From Mesostigma viride (Eukaryota > Streptophyta > Mesostigmatophyceae > Mesostigmatales > Mesostigmataceae), in the NCBI GenBank assembly GCA_009746045.1, contig RPFO01001784.1, positions 1 through 33,074 on the forward strand: DNA of 33,074 bases, given 5' to 3'. A program made the position numbers and the translations under genes. The notes below the pieces were generated by a model. The model was not told the DNA's origin and searched no databases. It saw nothing but the letters and a program-made list of their open reading frames with translations. Shown in pieces: positions 17,186-25,688 of the stretch. Position 1 is the stretch's first letter; each line of letters opens with the position of its first letter.

Positions 17186-18098
17186 TCAGGCAAGACCACC
17201 ACGGCTGGCCCCAGGCGCGTCCTGGTTCTCCTTGTCGCTGTCGTCGTCGCTGTCGCTCACCACAATCAGCTCTGGTACCCTGCTACCTGCTGCGCCGTCG
17301 TCGACCCGCTGTCGGCCCGCGATGACTGAATCGTCACCGTTGGTAAAGTAGACAGGTGACAACCCGTCGTTGGCACCCGCGGATTGTCTTGGCACCTCGT
17401 GGTCGCCAAGTGTCTCGTCGCCTAGCCCAGCGACACCCCCTGCTCCTCCTCAAGGTCACTATCGTACCCAAGAGGTGCAAACTCTTCCCAACGCGTCACA
17501 CGAACGCGAAGGGGCGGGGGCAGCTCCTGAAAAGGAACTCTTACTCGCTCTGGAAACCTGCCGACTCTTGTCGCGCGCTGTCCTCCGGCGATGGCTTCCG
17601 CTGTCGCCCCGACCTCTGCAAGCCGCCTGTATGCTCCGCTCCGCGTCGTTCACGCCTAACTGGCCCGCTGCAACACCCTCGTCGCCGATGCCGCCTGCGA
17701 AAGCACGTGGTACTCCCGCGCCCGCTACTGTCGGTACAAACTCGTGTCGCCCTGCGCCAGCTGCTCCGCAACCTCGCCTCGCCTTGCGCCAACTCCGTCC
17801 GCACTCGCTCTGCTACTGCAGTAATCACCGTCTGGATGCCGACCAACCCGTGAAGCTCCTGCTCAAGGTCGTCGATGCTCCGGTGCTCCGGAATGACGAT
17901 GGTTTGTACGTGTCGCAGAATTCGCTCCCAATCTTCGACCTGGTCGTCGACGAATTGCACGAAGCTGCGATTTACAGGCGGACGATCTGCAAGCAATAAA
18001 GATAGATCCCGAACGACACGACGTAATTCAGGAGAAATCGAACCCCCAGCAGACTGCCGAAACCGGAAATCCTGCTGCCGTTGTTCCTCCTGCACCAT
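17186..18098 (-). pseudogene. degenerate ORF in the C1 leader (ORF0), unknown function
   Basis: Starting at the ATG at 18098, a reading frame gives about 110 residues of apparently helical, acidic/basic mixed sequence (SPELRRVVRDLSLLLADRP.., DDLEQELHGL..). Protein-like codon use then hops frames: ..FAPLGYDSDLEEEQG.. near 17440, and finally IVVSDSDDDSDKENQ.. ending at a TGA near 17186. The pieces look like one acidic protein of about 300 residues broken by at least two indels and a stop. It lies between LTR C and gag, upstream of gag on the same strand. I do not recognise the family. The acidic Ser/Asp tail resembles casein-kinase-2 sites. It may be an accessory protein, an older gag N-terminus, or captured sequence. 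Confidence 0.45.
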
Positions 18099-18190
18099 TC
18101 ACCACCGACGAGCTCCTCGCGTCGTCAACGCTGCACACCGCAACCGGCAACGACCCTCCTGGCCGTTCCGCTGAGACTGGTTGTAATTTG

Positions 18191-18884
18191 AGTTAACGTT
18201 CTTATCACACGCAATGTGAAGGATATGGTTGCAATGCAGCAATGTGTGAATATGGTTGGAAACGGAGCTTTGTTAAAATCGGATAATGTTACAGCGCTCA
18301 CACACTTGAGGCTTGTACACGCGCTTGCCAAGTCAAGGCACAACACGTGAGGCGGGCTCGCAAGAGATGCCCATTTGGCACTGGCCTATTGTTTATATAC
18401 TTGTGCACTGTGCTTGCTAGTCCTGAGCAGCCTAGGAGGCCTGCTCAGTAATAACACCCCGGTACAGTATTCACTACCTGTACAGCGCCCACTCCTATAC
18501 AGTAGGTCTGCCATACAGGCACAGTGACCACAGAGCACAGTCCACAGTGACTATTGCATCTGCACCTAGAAGTCCAGGACTAAGCCTGCGGTACCAACAG
18601 ACCACAGGTTAAGGTTCCTATTTCCTGCGTACGACGTATTAATCCAATACCGTCGTAGGTACAGCACCTAATTCCTGTCAGCCCAGGAATTACTGTCGAC
18701 CCCATATGTCGTCGGCAAATATTCACGTCCGACTTAGAAGAACAGCCGGCTCGCGCTCGCGCGCGACCGGGAAGTCGGAACGCCATAACTTTCTTGATAC
18801 TTGTCGGAATGAACTCGTTCCGGTGCCGCTGGAATCGCAGAGATATGCCGAATCAGGATCACGCCAATGCGCTTGGCGTTAACT
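18191..18884 (-). repeat. C1 LTR C (5' LTR on the minus strand)
   Basis: 694 bp; differs from LTR A by a handful of single-base changes and indels. On the minus strand it is followed by CAAATTACAACCAG, with no TGG-type primer site at the junction. C1 may therefore use a different or internal tRNA primer. The right flank AGCTG (18885-18889) duplicates 9679-9683. Confidence 0.9.
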
Positions 18885-19443
18885 AGCTGAGCAGTGCCAA
18901 CAGGCTTTCGAGGCACTTAAGCGCCACCTCACCACAGCGCCTGTCCTCGTCCTGCCGGACCCGGCCCTTCCTTTCGTCGTGCATGGCTACCGACGCTAGC
19001 AAGGTGACCATCGGGGGGTCCTCCTACAGGATCAAGGCAAGGGCCTGCAGCCTATCGAGTACATCTCACGCACCATGATTCCGGCGGAGCGGAATTATCC
19101 AGTGCATCAACAGGAACTCCTGGCAGTCGTCTACAGCTGCCACACGTGGCGTCATCATCTCCTGGGGGCCCAGTTTTCGGTGGCCATTAGTGAGCAGGGG
19201 GATCTCGACCCCCACCGCCTGGTAATCCACACGGACCACCGGCCGCTCACCCACCTCCTGGTGCAGCCCAACCTGACGCCCCGCCAGGCGCGGTGGATGG
19301 AGTACTTGTCACAGTTTGCGCCGTTCAAGATCCAATATGTCAAGGGCGCGGACAACGTGGTGCCCGACGCCCTCTCGCGACGGGCGGACTATTGGTTCTA
19401 CGAGGACATGGACGTGCTCCATCCATACCACCTGTGTACCAGT
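18885..19443 (+). pseudogene. pol: G1 pol, second part: RNase H domain
   Basis: After the AGCTG duplication, pol resumes in the frame it left (..AEQCQQAFEALKRHLTTAPVL..). The catalytic segment TDAS is found only by shifting one base near 18985, and the original frame returns near 19018 after a missing G in a G run: two compensating indels. Downstream are YISRTMIPAERNYPVHQQELLAVVY (18-residue core 19060-19130), THLLVQPNLTPRQARWMEYL and VKGADNVVPDALSRR, all standard gypsy RNase H landmarks. This domain removes the RNA strand during reverse transcription. The segment ends at the CCAGT target site of N3, and the next pol block lies in another frame. Confidence 0.82.
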
Positions 19444-20001
19444 TGTTTGGGAATTAATTAATTATTCCCAGTGGCCACATGCCTGAATTATTTCTATTCT
19501 GGGCAGGTGGGTCTTTTGTGTGTTGTTTGTGATTTCTTGGAGTGTGTTTGATTAGCTACGTGCTGATATTTTTACTGACTTTTTTGAATCAGTACTTAGC
19601 AAGATATTAATCTATGTTGTGTGTGTTTTTTGTTATAGTGTACGGTTCTCAACTAGTATGCCAGCAGCTATGTCACTACGTTACATGGACAGTGATTCTT
19701 TATTCCATGGACAGGTGTCACTTTACTGGATGAGATTCCATGCATTATATCAGGGTTGATTTTACAGATGACATCTGGCAATCATACAAACGGTTGTCTT
19801 GACAGTTTGACATTTGGCAATCATACAAACAATATTCTAGAATCTGGCGATGGTTCTTTGGTTGTTTGCCATCTGGCAGTACCTCTTTTCTGCCTATAAA
19901 AATACGATGCGGGCCATACCTAAAGCATCGTCTCTTATGCCATGTCTCTCGTAATAAATTCATCAATAAATGACATTCAACCCATTCATGTATTTTAAAC
20001 A
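19444..20001 (+). repeat. N3 5' LTR with promoter and polyadenylation signals
   Basis: A TATA box CTATAAAAATA lies at 19894-19904 and AATAAA motifs at 19953-19958 and 19965-19970, a sensible U3-R layout. Upstream of the TATA box, a motif ATCTGGC or near variant recurs at 19773, 19812, 19841 and 19871; the first two extend to GGCAATCATACAAAC, an enhancer-like repeat. Confidence 0.9.
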
Positions 20002-20010
20002 TGGTATCGG
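20002..20010 (+). other. N3 primer-binding site
   Basis: TGGTATCGG directly follows the LTR end; it matches the sites in G1 and N2 over nine bases, after which the sequence differs (GAGGATG). Confidence 0.8.
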
Positions 20011-20037
20011 GAGGATGTTCGATCACCGTTTCTCCTC

Positions 20038-20421
20038 ATGGCAGATTCTCCTACTTTTGCAAACGACGATGATTTTTTGCCTGATGACGATTTTGTCAAT
20101 CGTCCTTGGGACTTTGACGTACTTGACGATCTCGAAGACTTTTTCGGACAGCCGGAACAAGGCGTCATTGTCGCCGAAGAACCTGTGATTGCGTATCCCG
20201 TTGGCTACGAGCAATTCGAGAAACCAGGATTTTATCCTGAGAGTTCTCTGAGGTCTGTTTACGTTCCTCCTGCCAAAATCATTATCCGGTGGCAAGGAGC
20301 TGTATTTCGATTCGAATCGTCAAGCTTATCGGAAATCGAGAGTCTCTTGAAACCCTACCTGGCGTCTAAAATTTTATCCGTCGTAAATGGCGAACGCACT
20401 CAAGGAGACGGCCCTCATTAG
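20038..20421 (+). CDS. small acidic ORF upstream of and overlapping N3 gag
   Basis: 127 residues from the ATG at 20038. The N-terminal half is very acidic (NDDDFLPDDDF, DVLDDLEDFF); the second half is more ordered (VPPAKIIIRWQGAVFRFESSSLSEIESLLKPYLA). It overlaps the gag ATG (20387) by 35 bp in another frame, so gag would need leaky scanning, reinitiation or frameshifting. No family is recognised. The clean ORF and its position just after the PBS argue that it is translated. The ordered half could be a small structural or chaperone-like domain. Confidence 0.55.
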   Translation: MADSPTFANDDDFLPDDDFVNRPWDFDVLDDLEDFFGQPEQGVIVAEEPVIAYPVGYEQFEKPGFYPESSLRSVYVPPAKIIIRWQGAVFRFESSSLSEIESLLKPYLASKILSVVNGERTQGDGPH

Positions 20422-20665
20422 TGCCGTCAGCGGAATTCCTATTTTCAACGGTACCAGACTGGCCGACTACCCTGCTTTTAAAATTCGCTTCAAATCTGTC
20501 GCGGGAGCATTCACCATGCTCAGTGTGCTGCACGGTGACGACGTCAACGACCGTCAAGACCGCATTCTTTTTGCTGCACTTTGTTCGCGCCTGGACGGTC
20601 AGGCGCTTACCGTTGCTGATCAAGCTGAGCCTCGTCATGGCAGCGTGGCGTTCAAGCTCGTGGAC
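20387..20665 (+). CDS. gag: N3 gag, N-terminal part (interrupted)
   Basis: The ATG at 20387 opens a copia-type gag: ..IPIFNGTRLADYPAFKIRFKSV.. and ..VNDRQDRILFAALCSRLDGQAL.. resemble the DUF4219/UBN2 gag region. At 20666 the 784-bp inverted-repeat element interrupts it. The next piece, from 21450, continues in the same frame with ..YDQPRHTRSHKQELRRQL, as UBN2 proteins do. The open frame shown beyond 20665 belongs to the inserted element. Confidence 0.75.
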
Positions 20666-21449
20666 ATCAAGTTTCGTTTAAGTGGCCAGCCGGAGCGGCT
20701 GCTTAGGTTTTAGCGGGCAAGTGTTCGAAGCGCGTCATTGGTGAATTACTGGGGAACTTGGGTTTCCCCGCGAAACTCCAACCGCACGTTCAGATTTCCA
20801 AATCTCAAGTAAAGTTCGGCGCAACTTTCTGAACGGGGGCAGTTGACGAGCAGCATTCCTCCGGACGAATGAATTGCGTTCCATACTTGCGCAAAATTTT
20901 GAAAGGTAGCTTGCGTGCAGCCCTACTAAAATTTGCTCGGACGTTCAGATTTCCAAATCTCAAGCAAATTTCGGCGGAACATTCTGAACGGGGGTAGTTG
21001 GCGGGCAGCTGTCCTCCAGACGAATGAAATGCGTTCCATACTAGCGCAAAATTTTGAAAGGTAGCTTGCGTGCAGCCCTAGTAAAATTTGCGCGAAGTGT
21101 GGGACTGAAAATTCGTAACGGAAACTTTTTGGTAGTTGCCGTCACTTCCTCTTGTGCAAACATGTGGGAGTGAAAATTCGTAACGGAAACTTTTTGGTAG
21201 TTGCCGTCACTTCATTTTGCGCGAGTGTTGGGCTGAAAATTCGTAACGGAAACTTTTTGGTAGTTGGCGTCACTTCCTTTGGTTCGACTGAAAATTCGCT
21301 GAAATTCGCTGAATTCGTACCGTAGCCTAATTTTTAGTACCTCGAAGTGACGGAGCACCTAAAAATTTGCCCCCAAGTACACTTGGCAGCGCGCTCACTG
21401 GGAAAAATTGTACAGCCGCTCCGGCGGGCCACTTGAACGAATTGTAATG
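20666..21449. mobile_element. 784-bp terminal-inverted-repeat element (T), copy 1
   Basis: The ends are imperfect inverted repeats of about 36 bp: the left end includes AAGTGGCCAGCCGGAGCGG and the right end reads as AAGTGGCCCGCCGGAGCGG in reverse complement. There is no coding frame of note. The interior is tandemly repeated: two units of about 160 bp from about 20780, each with TCTGAACGGGGG and GCGCAAAATTTTGAAAGG, then three units of about 60-65 bp from 21097, each with GAAAATTCGTAACGGAAAC. No clear target duplication is visible for this copy. It is probably a non-autonomous DNA transposon (MITE-like), superfamily unknown. Confidence 0.75.
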
Positions 21450-21967
21450 ATGCCGTGTACGACCAGCCACGGCATACCCGGTCTCACAAGCAGGAGCTCC
21501 GTCGTCAGCTACACCGCTGCGAGCTGGCTGAGGACGGCGACATGGGCCTGTACTTGACGGAACATGAACTACGCTACCGCGAGTACTTAAAGCTGGGGGG
21601 GACGCTGCCTGAGACTGAATTCGTCCAGAATCTGCTGGATGGCCTCCCGGCCAAATATCGTCCACTTGTCGCTGCAGTTTTTGTGCGTGATGACATTTCT
21701 CTCACTGACGCACGCGTCCTCCTCCTCCAAGCCGCTGACCAGCTCAAGGACCGCCCAGCCGGTTCGACTGCGCCCGCCGGCTCGGCTGCGACTTCTCGCG
21801 ACGAAGGCGAGCTCCCACCGGGCCAAGCATTTGCAACTCGCCCGGTGTGCAGCCATTGCAAGCGCCCTGGCCACCGTGCCGAGCGCTGCTGGACCAAGTA
21901 TCCGGAGCGTCGCCCCCGGCCCAACGGCGGCGCCGTGCATTTTACGGAAACCAATCCTCTCATGGCA
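21450..21967 (+). CDS. gag: N3 gag, C-terminal part with CCHC zinc knuckle
   Basis: In frame with 20387-20665. ..KLGGTLPETEFVQNLLDGLP.. and ..DARVLLLQAADQL.. are typical of UBN2 copia capsids, followed by CSHCKRPGHRAERC (C-x2-C-x4-H-x4-C). Coding is interrupted after ..TNPLMA by T copy 2, and on the far side the frame runs on in phase from 22754 to a TAA at 22847-22849. That short tail has no recognised domain, and it is likely where pol was deleted. Confidence 0.78.
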
Positions 21968-22750
21968 TCAAGTTTCGTTTAAGTGGCCAGCCGGAGCGGC
22001 TGCTTAGGTTTTAGCGGGCAAGTGTTCGAAGCGCGTCATTGGTGAATTACTAGGGAACTTGGGTTTCCCCGCGAAACTCCAACCGCACGTTCAGATTTCC
22101 AAATCTCAAGTAAAGTTCGGCGCAACTTTCTGAACGGGGGCAGTTGACGAGCAGCATTCCTCCGGACGAATGAATTGCGTTCCATACTTGCGCAAAATTT
22201 TGAAAGGTAGCTTGCGTGCAGCCCTACTAAAATTTGCGCGCACGTTCAGATTTCCAAATCTCAAGTAAATTTCGGCGGAACTTTCTGAACGGGGGTAGTT
22301 GGCGGGCAGCGTTCCTCCAGACGAATGAAATGCGTTCCATACTAGCGCAAAATTTTGAAAGGTAGCTTGCGTGCAGCCCTACTAAAATTTGCGCGAAGTG
22401 TGGGACTGAAAATTCGTAACGGAAACTTTTTGGTAGTTGCCGTCACTTCCTCTTGTGCAAACATGTGGGAGTGAAAATTCGTAACGGAAACGTTTTGGTA
22501 GTTGCCGTCACTTCATTTTGCGCGAGTGTTGGGCTGAAAATTCGTAACGGAAACTTTTTGGTAGTTGGCGTCACTTCCTTTGGTTCGACTGAAAATTCGC
22601 TGAAATTCGCTGAATTTGTACCGTAGCCTAATTTTTAGTACCTCGAAGTGACGGGGCACCTAAAAATTTGCCCACAAGTACACTTGGCAGCGCGCTCACT
22701 GGGAAAAATTGTACAGCCGCTCCGGCGGGCCACTTGAACGAATTGTAATG
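21967..22750. mobile_element. 784-bp terminal-inverted-repeat element (T), copy 2
   Basis: Same length and nearly the same sequence as copy 1 (scattered differences such as near 22236 and 22490), same orientation. ATGGCA occurs at 21962-21967 and again at 22748-22753, so a 6-bp target duplication is likely, with the element proper at 21968-22747. It has the same internal tandem repeats. Two copies 517 bp apart in one host element suggest local transposition. Confidence 0.78.
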
Positions 22751-23262
22751 GCACCTCGACAATGGAGGCACCGGAAATGCCGTCCACATTTGCATTTTAA
22801 ATTTTTCAGCCGGTTTTCCATTTTTTCGTCGGTTATTGCTGAACCGTAAAAAAGCATCTCTTCGGGCTTTGTTGCTAAGCCCTATGTCAAAAAGCACACT
22901 TTTCAGCGTTGTCCCGTCGTGACCCGCTGCATATAGTGGCCCCGTCGTGGCCACCTCGGCGTAGGTAGTCTACGTAGTGCACTAGTCCCGTCGTGACTAG
23001 TCTTTTTGGTTCGTGGTCAGCCAAAAACCACCTTGTACCGGTATGCTTCTGCCTTAAAGCCTATTGCCCGCTCACTACGGGGCATGTGTTTGAGGGGGGT
23101 GGCCCGTAGCAATCACCTGCCCTAGTCCTAGTTGTAAAGGTCCTTAGCCCTGAGTGCAATGACCGCTAGGAAATGGTTACTAGTTTGATAGGTGAATATA
23201 AACTGGGACATAGTACTAGCACTACTAGAGTGTTTCCCTCTTTAGGCAGTTGCCAAGGGGGG
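22751..23262 (+). other. N3 3' region and polypurine tract
   Basis: After the short gag tail (stop at 22847) I see no coding. Several CCCGTCGTG.. motifs recur at about 22910-22995 (each near GTGGCC, GTGACC or GTGACTAG). The region ends in GCCAAGGGGGG at 23252-23262, the polypurine tract, followed at once by the 3' LTR. Confidence 0.7.
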
Positions 23263-23820
23263 TGTTTGGGAATTAATTAATTATTCCCAGTGGCCACATG
23301 CCTGAATTATTTCTATTCTGGGCAGGTGGGTCTTTTGTGTGTTGTTTGTGATTTCTTGGAGTGTGTTTGATTAGCTACGTGCTGATATTTTTACTGACTT
23401 TTTTGAATCAGTACTTAGCAAGATATTAATCTATGTTGTGTGTGTTTTTTGTTATAGTGTACGGTTCTCAACTAGTATGCCAGCAGCTATGTCACTACGT
23501 TACATGGACAGTGATTCTTTATTCCATGGACAGGTGTCACTTTACTGGATGAGATTCCATGCATTATATCAGGGTTGATTTTACAGATGACATCTGGCAA
23601 TCATACAAACGGTTGTCTTGACAGTTTGACATTTGGCAATCATACAAACAATATTCTAGAATCTGGCGATGGTTCTTTGGTTGTTTGCCATCTGGCAGTA
23701 CCTCTTTTCTGCCTATAAAAATACGATGCGGGCCATACCTAAAGCATCGTCTCTTATGCCATGTCTCTCGTAATAAATTCATCAATAAATGACATTCAAC
23801 CCATTCATGTATTTTAAACA
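23263..23820 (+). repeat. N3 3' LTR
   Basis: Second copy of the N3 LTR, with TATA box at 23713-23723 and the same signals as the 5' copy. Followed by the CCAGT target duplication. Confidence 0.92.
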
Positions 23821-23825
23821 CCAGT

Positions 23826-24315
23826 GGCTGCCCCGGGGACCGCCTACGGTGTGGAACCACGGTCTCCCCGGGCCCGCCACCTGTTTCATCTTGGGCACAC
23901 CACCATGGATGACTTGTCACCCCTCCTGGAGGAGACGTGTCAGCTAAGCGCCCACGAGGACGTGGACACCCCCGGGGAGGGGGAGGGGTCGCATACGCGC
24001 GTGCCCCTTAGTCACGTGGTGCTGCCCCAGGGAATTTTTCAGCTTCAGCCGCTCGGCCCTCCCACAGTCTTCTCAGAATTCGTCAACCAGGCGAGTACGG
24101 ATGCGGCGGAACCGGCTGCGGACGCGTTCACAGTCACGTCGGACCTGGAGACGATGATCAGTCGTTTCACGATCACGGAGGAAGCGGCGCTTGAAGCCAT
24201 CCGGGCGCATCCCCAGCAGATGGGCGCCTACCCTTGCAAGTTCCAGGATGGGCGCCTGTTCGTGAGTGTCCAGCCGGAGGAATGGCGGCTGTACGTTCCT
24301 GAGCTAAGTTGGTAG
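23826..24315 (+). pseudogene. pol: G1 pol, third part: RNase H-integrase linker
   Basis: This resumes G1 pol after N3. It encodes an acidic spacer, then ..VPLSHVVLPQG.., ..LETMISRFTITEEAALEAIRAHPQQMG.. and ..PEEWRLYVPE, which match the corresponding segment of G2 (..IPLSHIA.., ..LERLISRFTATEPEALAAIAAHPQQLG.., ..PQWRLYVPP). The frame ends at a stop at 24313-24315 and integrase continues one frame over, so an indel lies near 24305. The frame also does not match the RNase H part before N3 (19443), so a further indel is needed. Confidence 0.7.
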
Positions 24316-25663
24316 GGCTGCCTTGCTTCACGAGCTCCATGATTCCCTCCTGGGCGGCCATCAAGGAAGCCACCGCCTCCTTCCCCGGGCCCGTAAGCAT
24401 TTCTACTGGCCAGGGATGAAGGAGTATATCGAGACGTATGTGCGCCAGTGCCCCTCGTGCCAGATCATGAAGTCCAGGAACACGGGCTCTCAAGCCGTCC
24501 CTAAGACGCTGCCGGATCCTATGGGTCCTTGGGATTCTATCATGATGGACTTCATCGGCCCGTTTAAGAAGACGAAGAGCGGCAACAGCATGGTCTTGGT
24601 GTTCGTGGACCGCCTTACGCGCATGTGTCACTTGGCCCCGTGTCCGGTCGACCTCACAGCGGAGGAGTGCGCCAAGATATACCTGACGCACGTGTTTCGG
24701 TTTCACGGGCTCAGCCGGCAGTTCATCTCTGACCGCGACAAGCTCTTCACGGCCAAATTCTGGCAGGAGTTTTTCGAGCGGCTGGGCACCAAGGTGTCGC
24801 TGGGCACGGCCTACCACAGCTCGTCGTCGCACCTGGTGGAGCGGTTGAACCGCACGGTGCAAGAGACCATGCGACACTACACTGACAGGGTGGGCAGCAA
24901 TTGGGAAGAACTTCTGGGCTTGGTGGAGTTTTCCCTGAACAATGCCCCTCAGGCCGCCCATGGGTTTACTCCCTTTTTCCTCAACTCCGGCCGACACCCT
25001 CTCACACCGCTCGACTTGCTTATGAGCCCCGGACTTGGAGAGGACCCGGTCAAGCTGGACACCCTTCAGGGGGTTGAGCGGTTGCTGCAGCGGATGCACC
25101 AGGCGCATAACAGCGCAGTCCAGGGCTACCGCGCAGCGACGGAGCGGTATCTGGAGAGGACAGCCGGCAAGAGGGATCACCGGACGCCGTCCATCGAGGT
25201 GGGCGATTGGGTCCTGGTTGAGGGCCCGCAGATCGGGCGATTTTCACACAAGGTGGAGAAAGAGCTGAAGACTAAGCTCCGTCCCATGTTCCTGGGTCCC
25301 TACAAGGTCCTCACCAAGTTCAACGATGTCATGTTCCAGGTGGACATCCCAGTGTCATGGAACCTCACGTCCAACCGTTTCCACCGTGACCAGCTCAAGT
25401 TGTATCACCAGAACACCATCCAGGGCAGGGTCAATCCCCCAGCCCCGCTGGAGTTCAATCCGGACACGGGGGAACAGGAGGACGAGGTGGCAGCGATCGT
25501 GGGACACCGGGATGTCAAACGGGGACGAGGGGTCCAGCGACAATACCGGGTGCGATGGCGATTCGCACAGCATGAGTCTGAGGACTCCTGGCCCACCGCT
25601 ACCGAGTTAGCGGGGTGCGCCCGCTTACTAGAAGCATATAAGAAGACGCACCAGTTGCGTTAG
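24316..25663 (+). CDS. pol: G1 pol, fourth part: integrase with C-terminal chromodomain
   Basis: Counted from 24323 (446 aa). The zinc-binding H6, H13, C43, C46 precede the catalytic D76 (MMDFIGP), D137 (ISDRDK) and E173 (HLVERLN): D-x60-D-x35-E. The segment before the Glu is YHSSSSHLVERLN rather than the common HPQTDGQTERVN. The GPY/F-like region (LRPMFLGPYKVL) and a chromodomain (about 388-440: EDEVAAIVGHRDVKRGRG..YRVRWRFAQ..) follow. The chromodomain would steer integration toward particular histone marks. The frame is intact; TAG at 25661. The third ORF starts shortly after. G2 carries a close relative at 31238-32928. Confidence 0.92.
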
Positions 25664-25688
25664 CAGACCACATCCGGTAGGGTGTAGG

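Larger units (their letters stand above)
9684..18884 (-). mobile_element. C1: copia-like retrotransposon with internal inverted LTR, inserted in G1 pol
   Basis: Bounded by near-identical 695/694-bp repeats in the same orientation, and flanked by AGCTG at 9679-9683 and 18885-18889. Outer termini are AGTTAACG and CGTTAACT, which are inverted matches rather than the usual TG...CA. Genes read on the minus strand: a degenerate leader ORF, gag (17159-15897) and pol (about 15896-12306). The 3' LTR is preceded on that strand by a polypurine tract (reverse complement of 10379-10396). TATA boxes inside the LTRs point the same way. Between pol and the 3' LTR lies a rearranged 1.8-kb block with a third, inverted LTR and duplicated segments. 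Confidence 0.88.
19444..23820 (+). mobile_element. N3: gag-only copia-type LTR element inserted in G1 pol
   Basis: Two 558-bp LTRs (19444-20001, 23263-23820), identical as far as I can read, start TGTTTGGGAATT and end TTTTAAACA. CCAGT flanks the element (19439-19443, 23821-23825). The interior holds a PBS, a small acidic ORF, a gag split by a terminal-inverted-repeat element, a second copy of that element, then about 0.4 kb of non-coding sequence and a polypurine tract. No pol is present, so it depends on enzymes from elsewhere. Confidence 0.92.

Noticed and set aside
10074-18786. A 68-aa open frame (MAFRLPGRARARAG...) appearing three times
   Set aside because: It lies within LTRs A, B and C and is repeated only because the LTRs are; it has no protein-family features.
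20660-22760. The T copies as LTRs of a small nested retroelement with gag between them
   Set aside because: The intervening gag is in frame with gag outside, there is no PBS or PPT, and the ends are long inverted repeats rather than short TG...CA.
24173-25180. 335-aa minus-strand ORF opposite integrase
   Set aside because: Antisense shadow; the plus strand has the complete integrase motif set.
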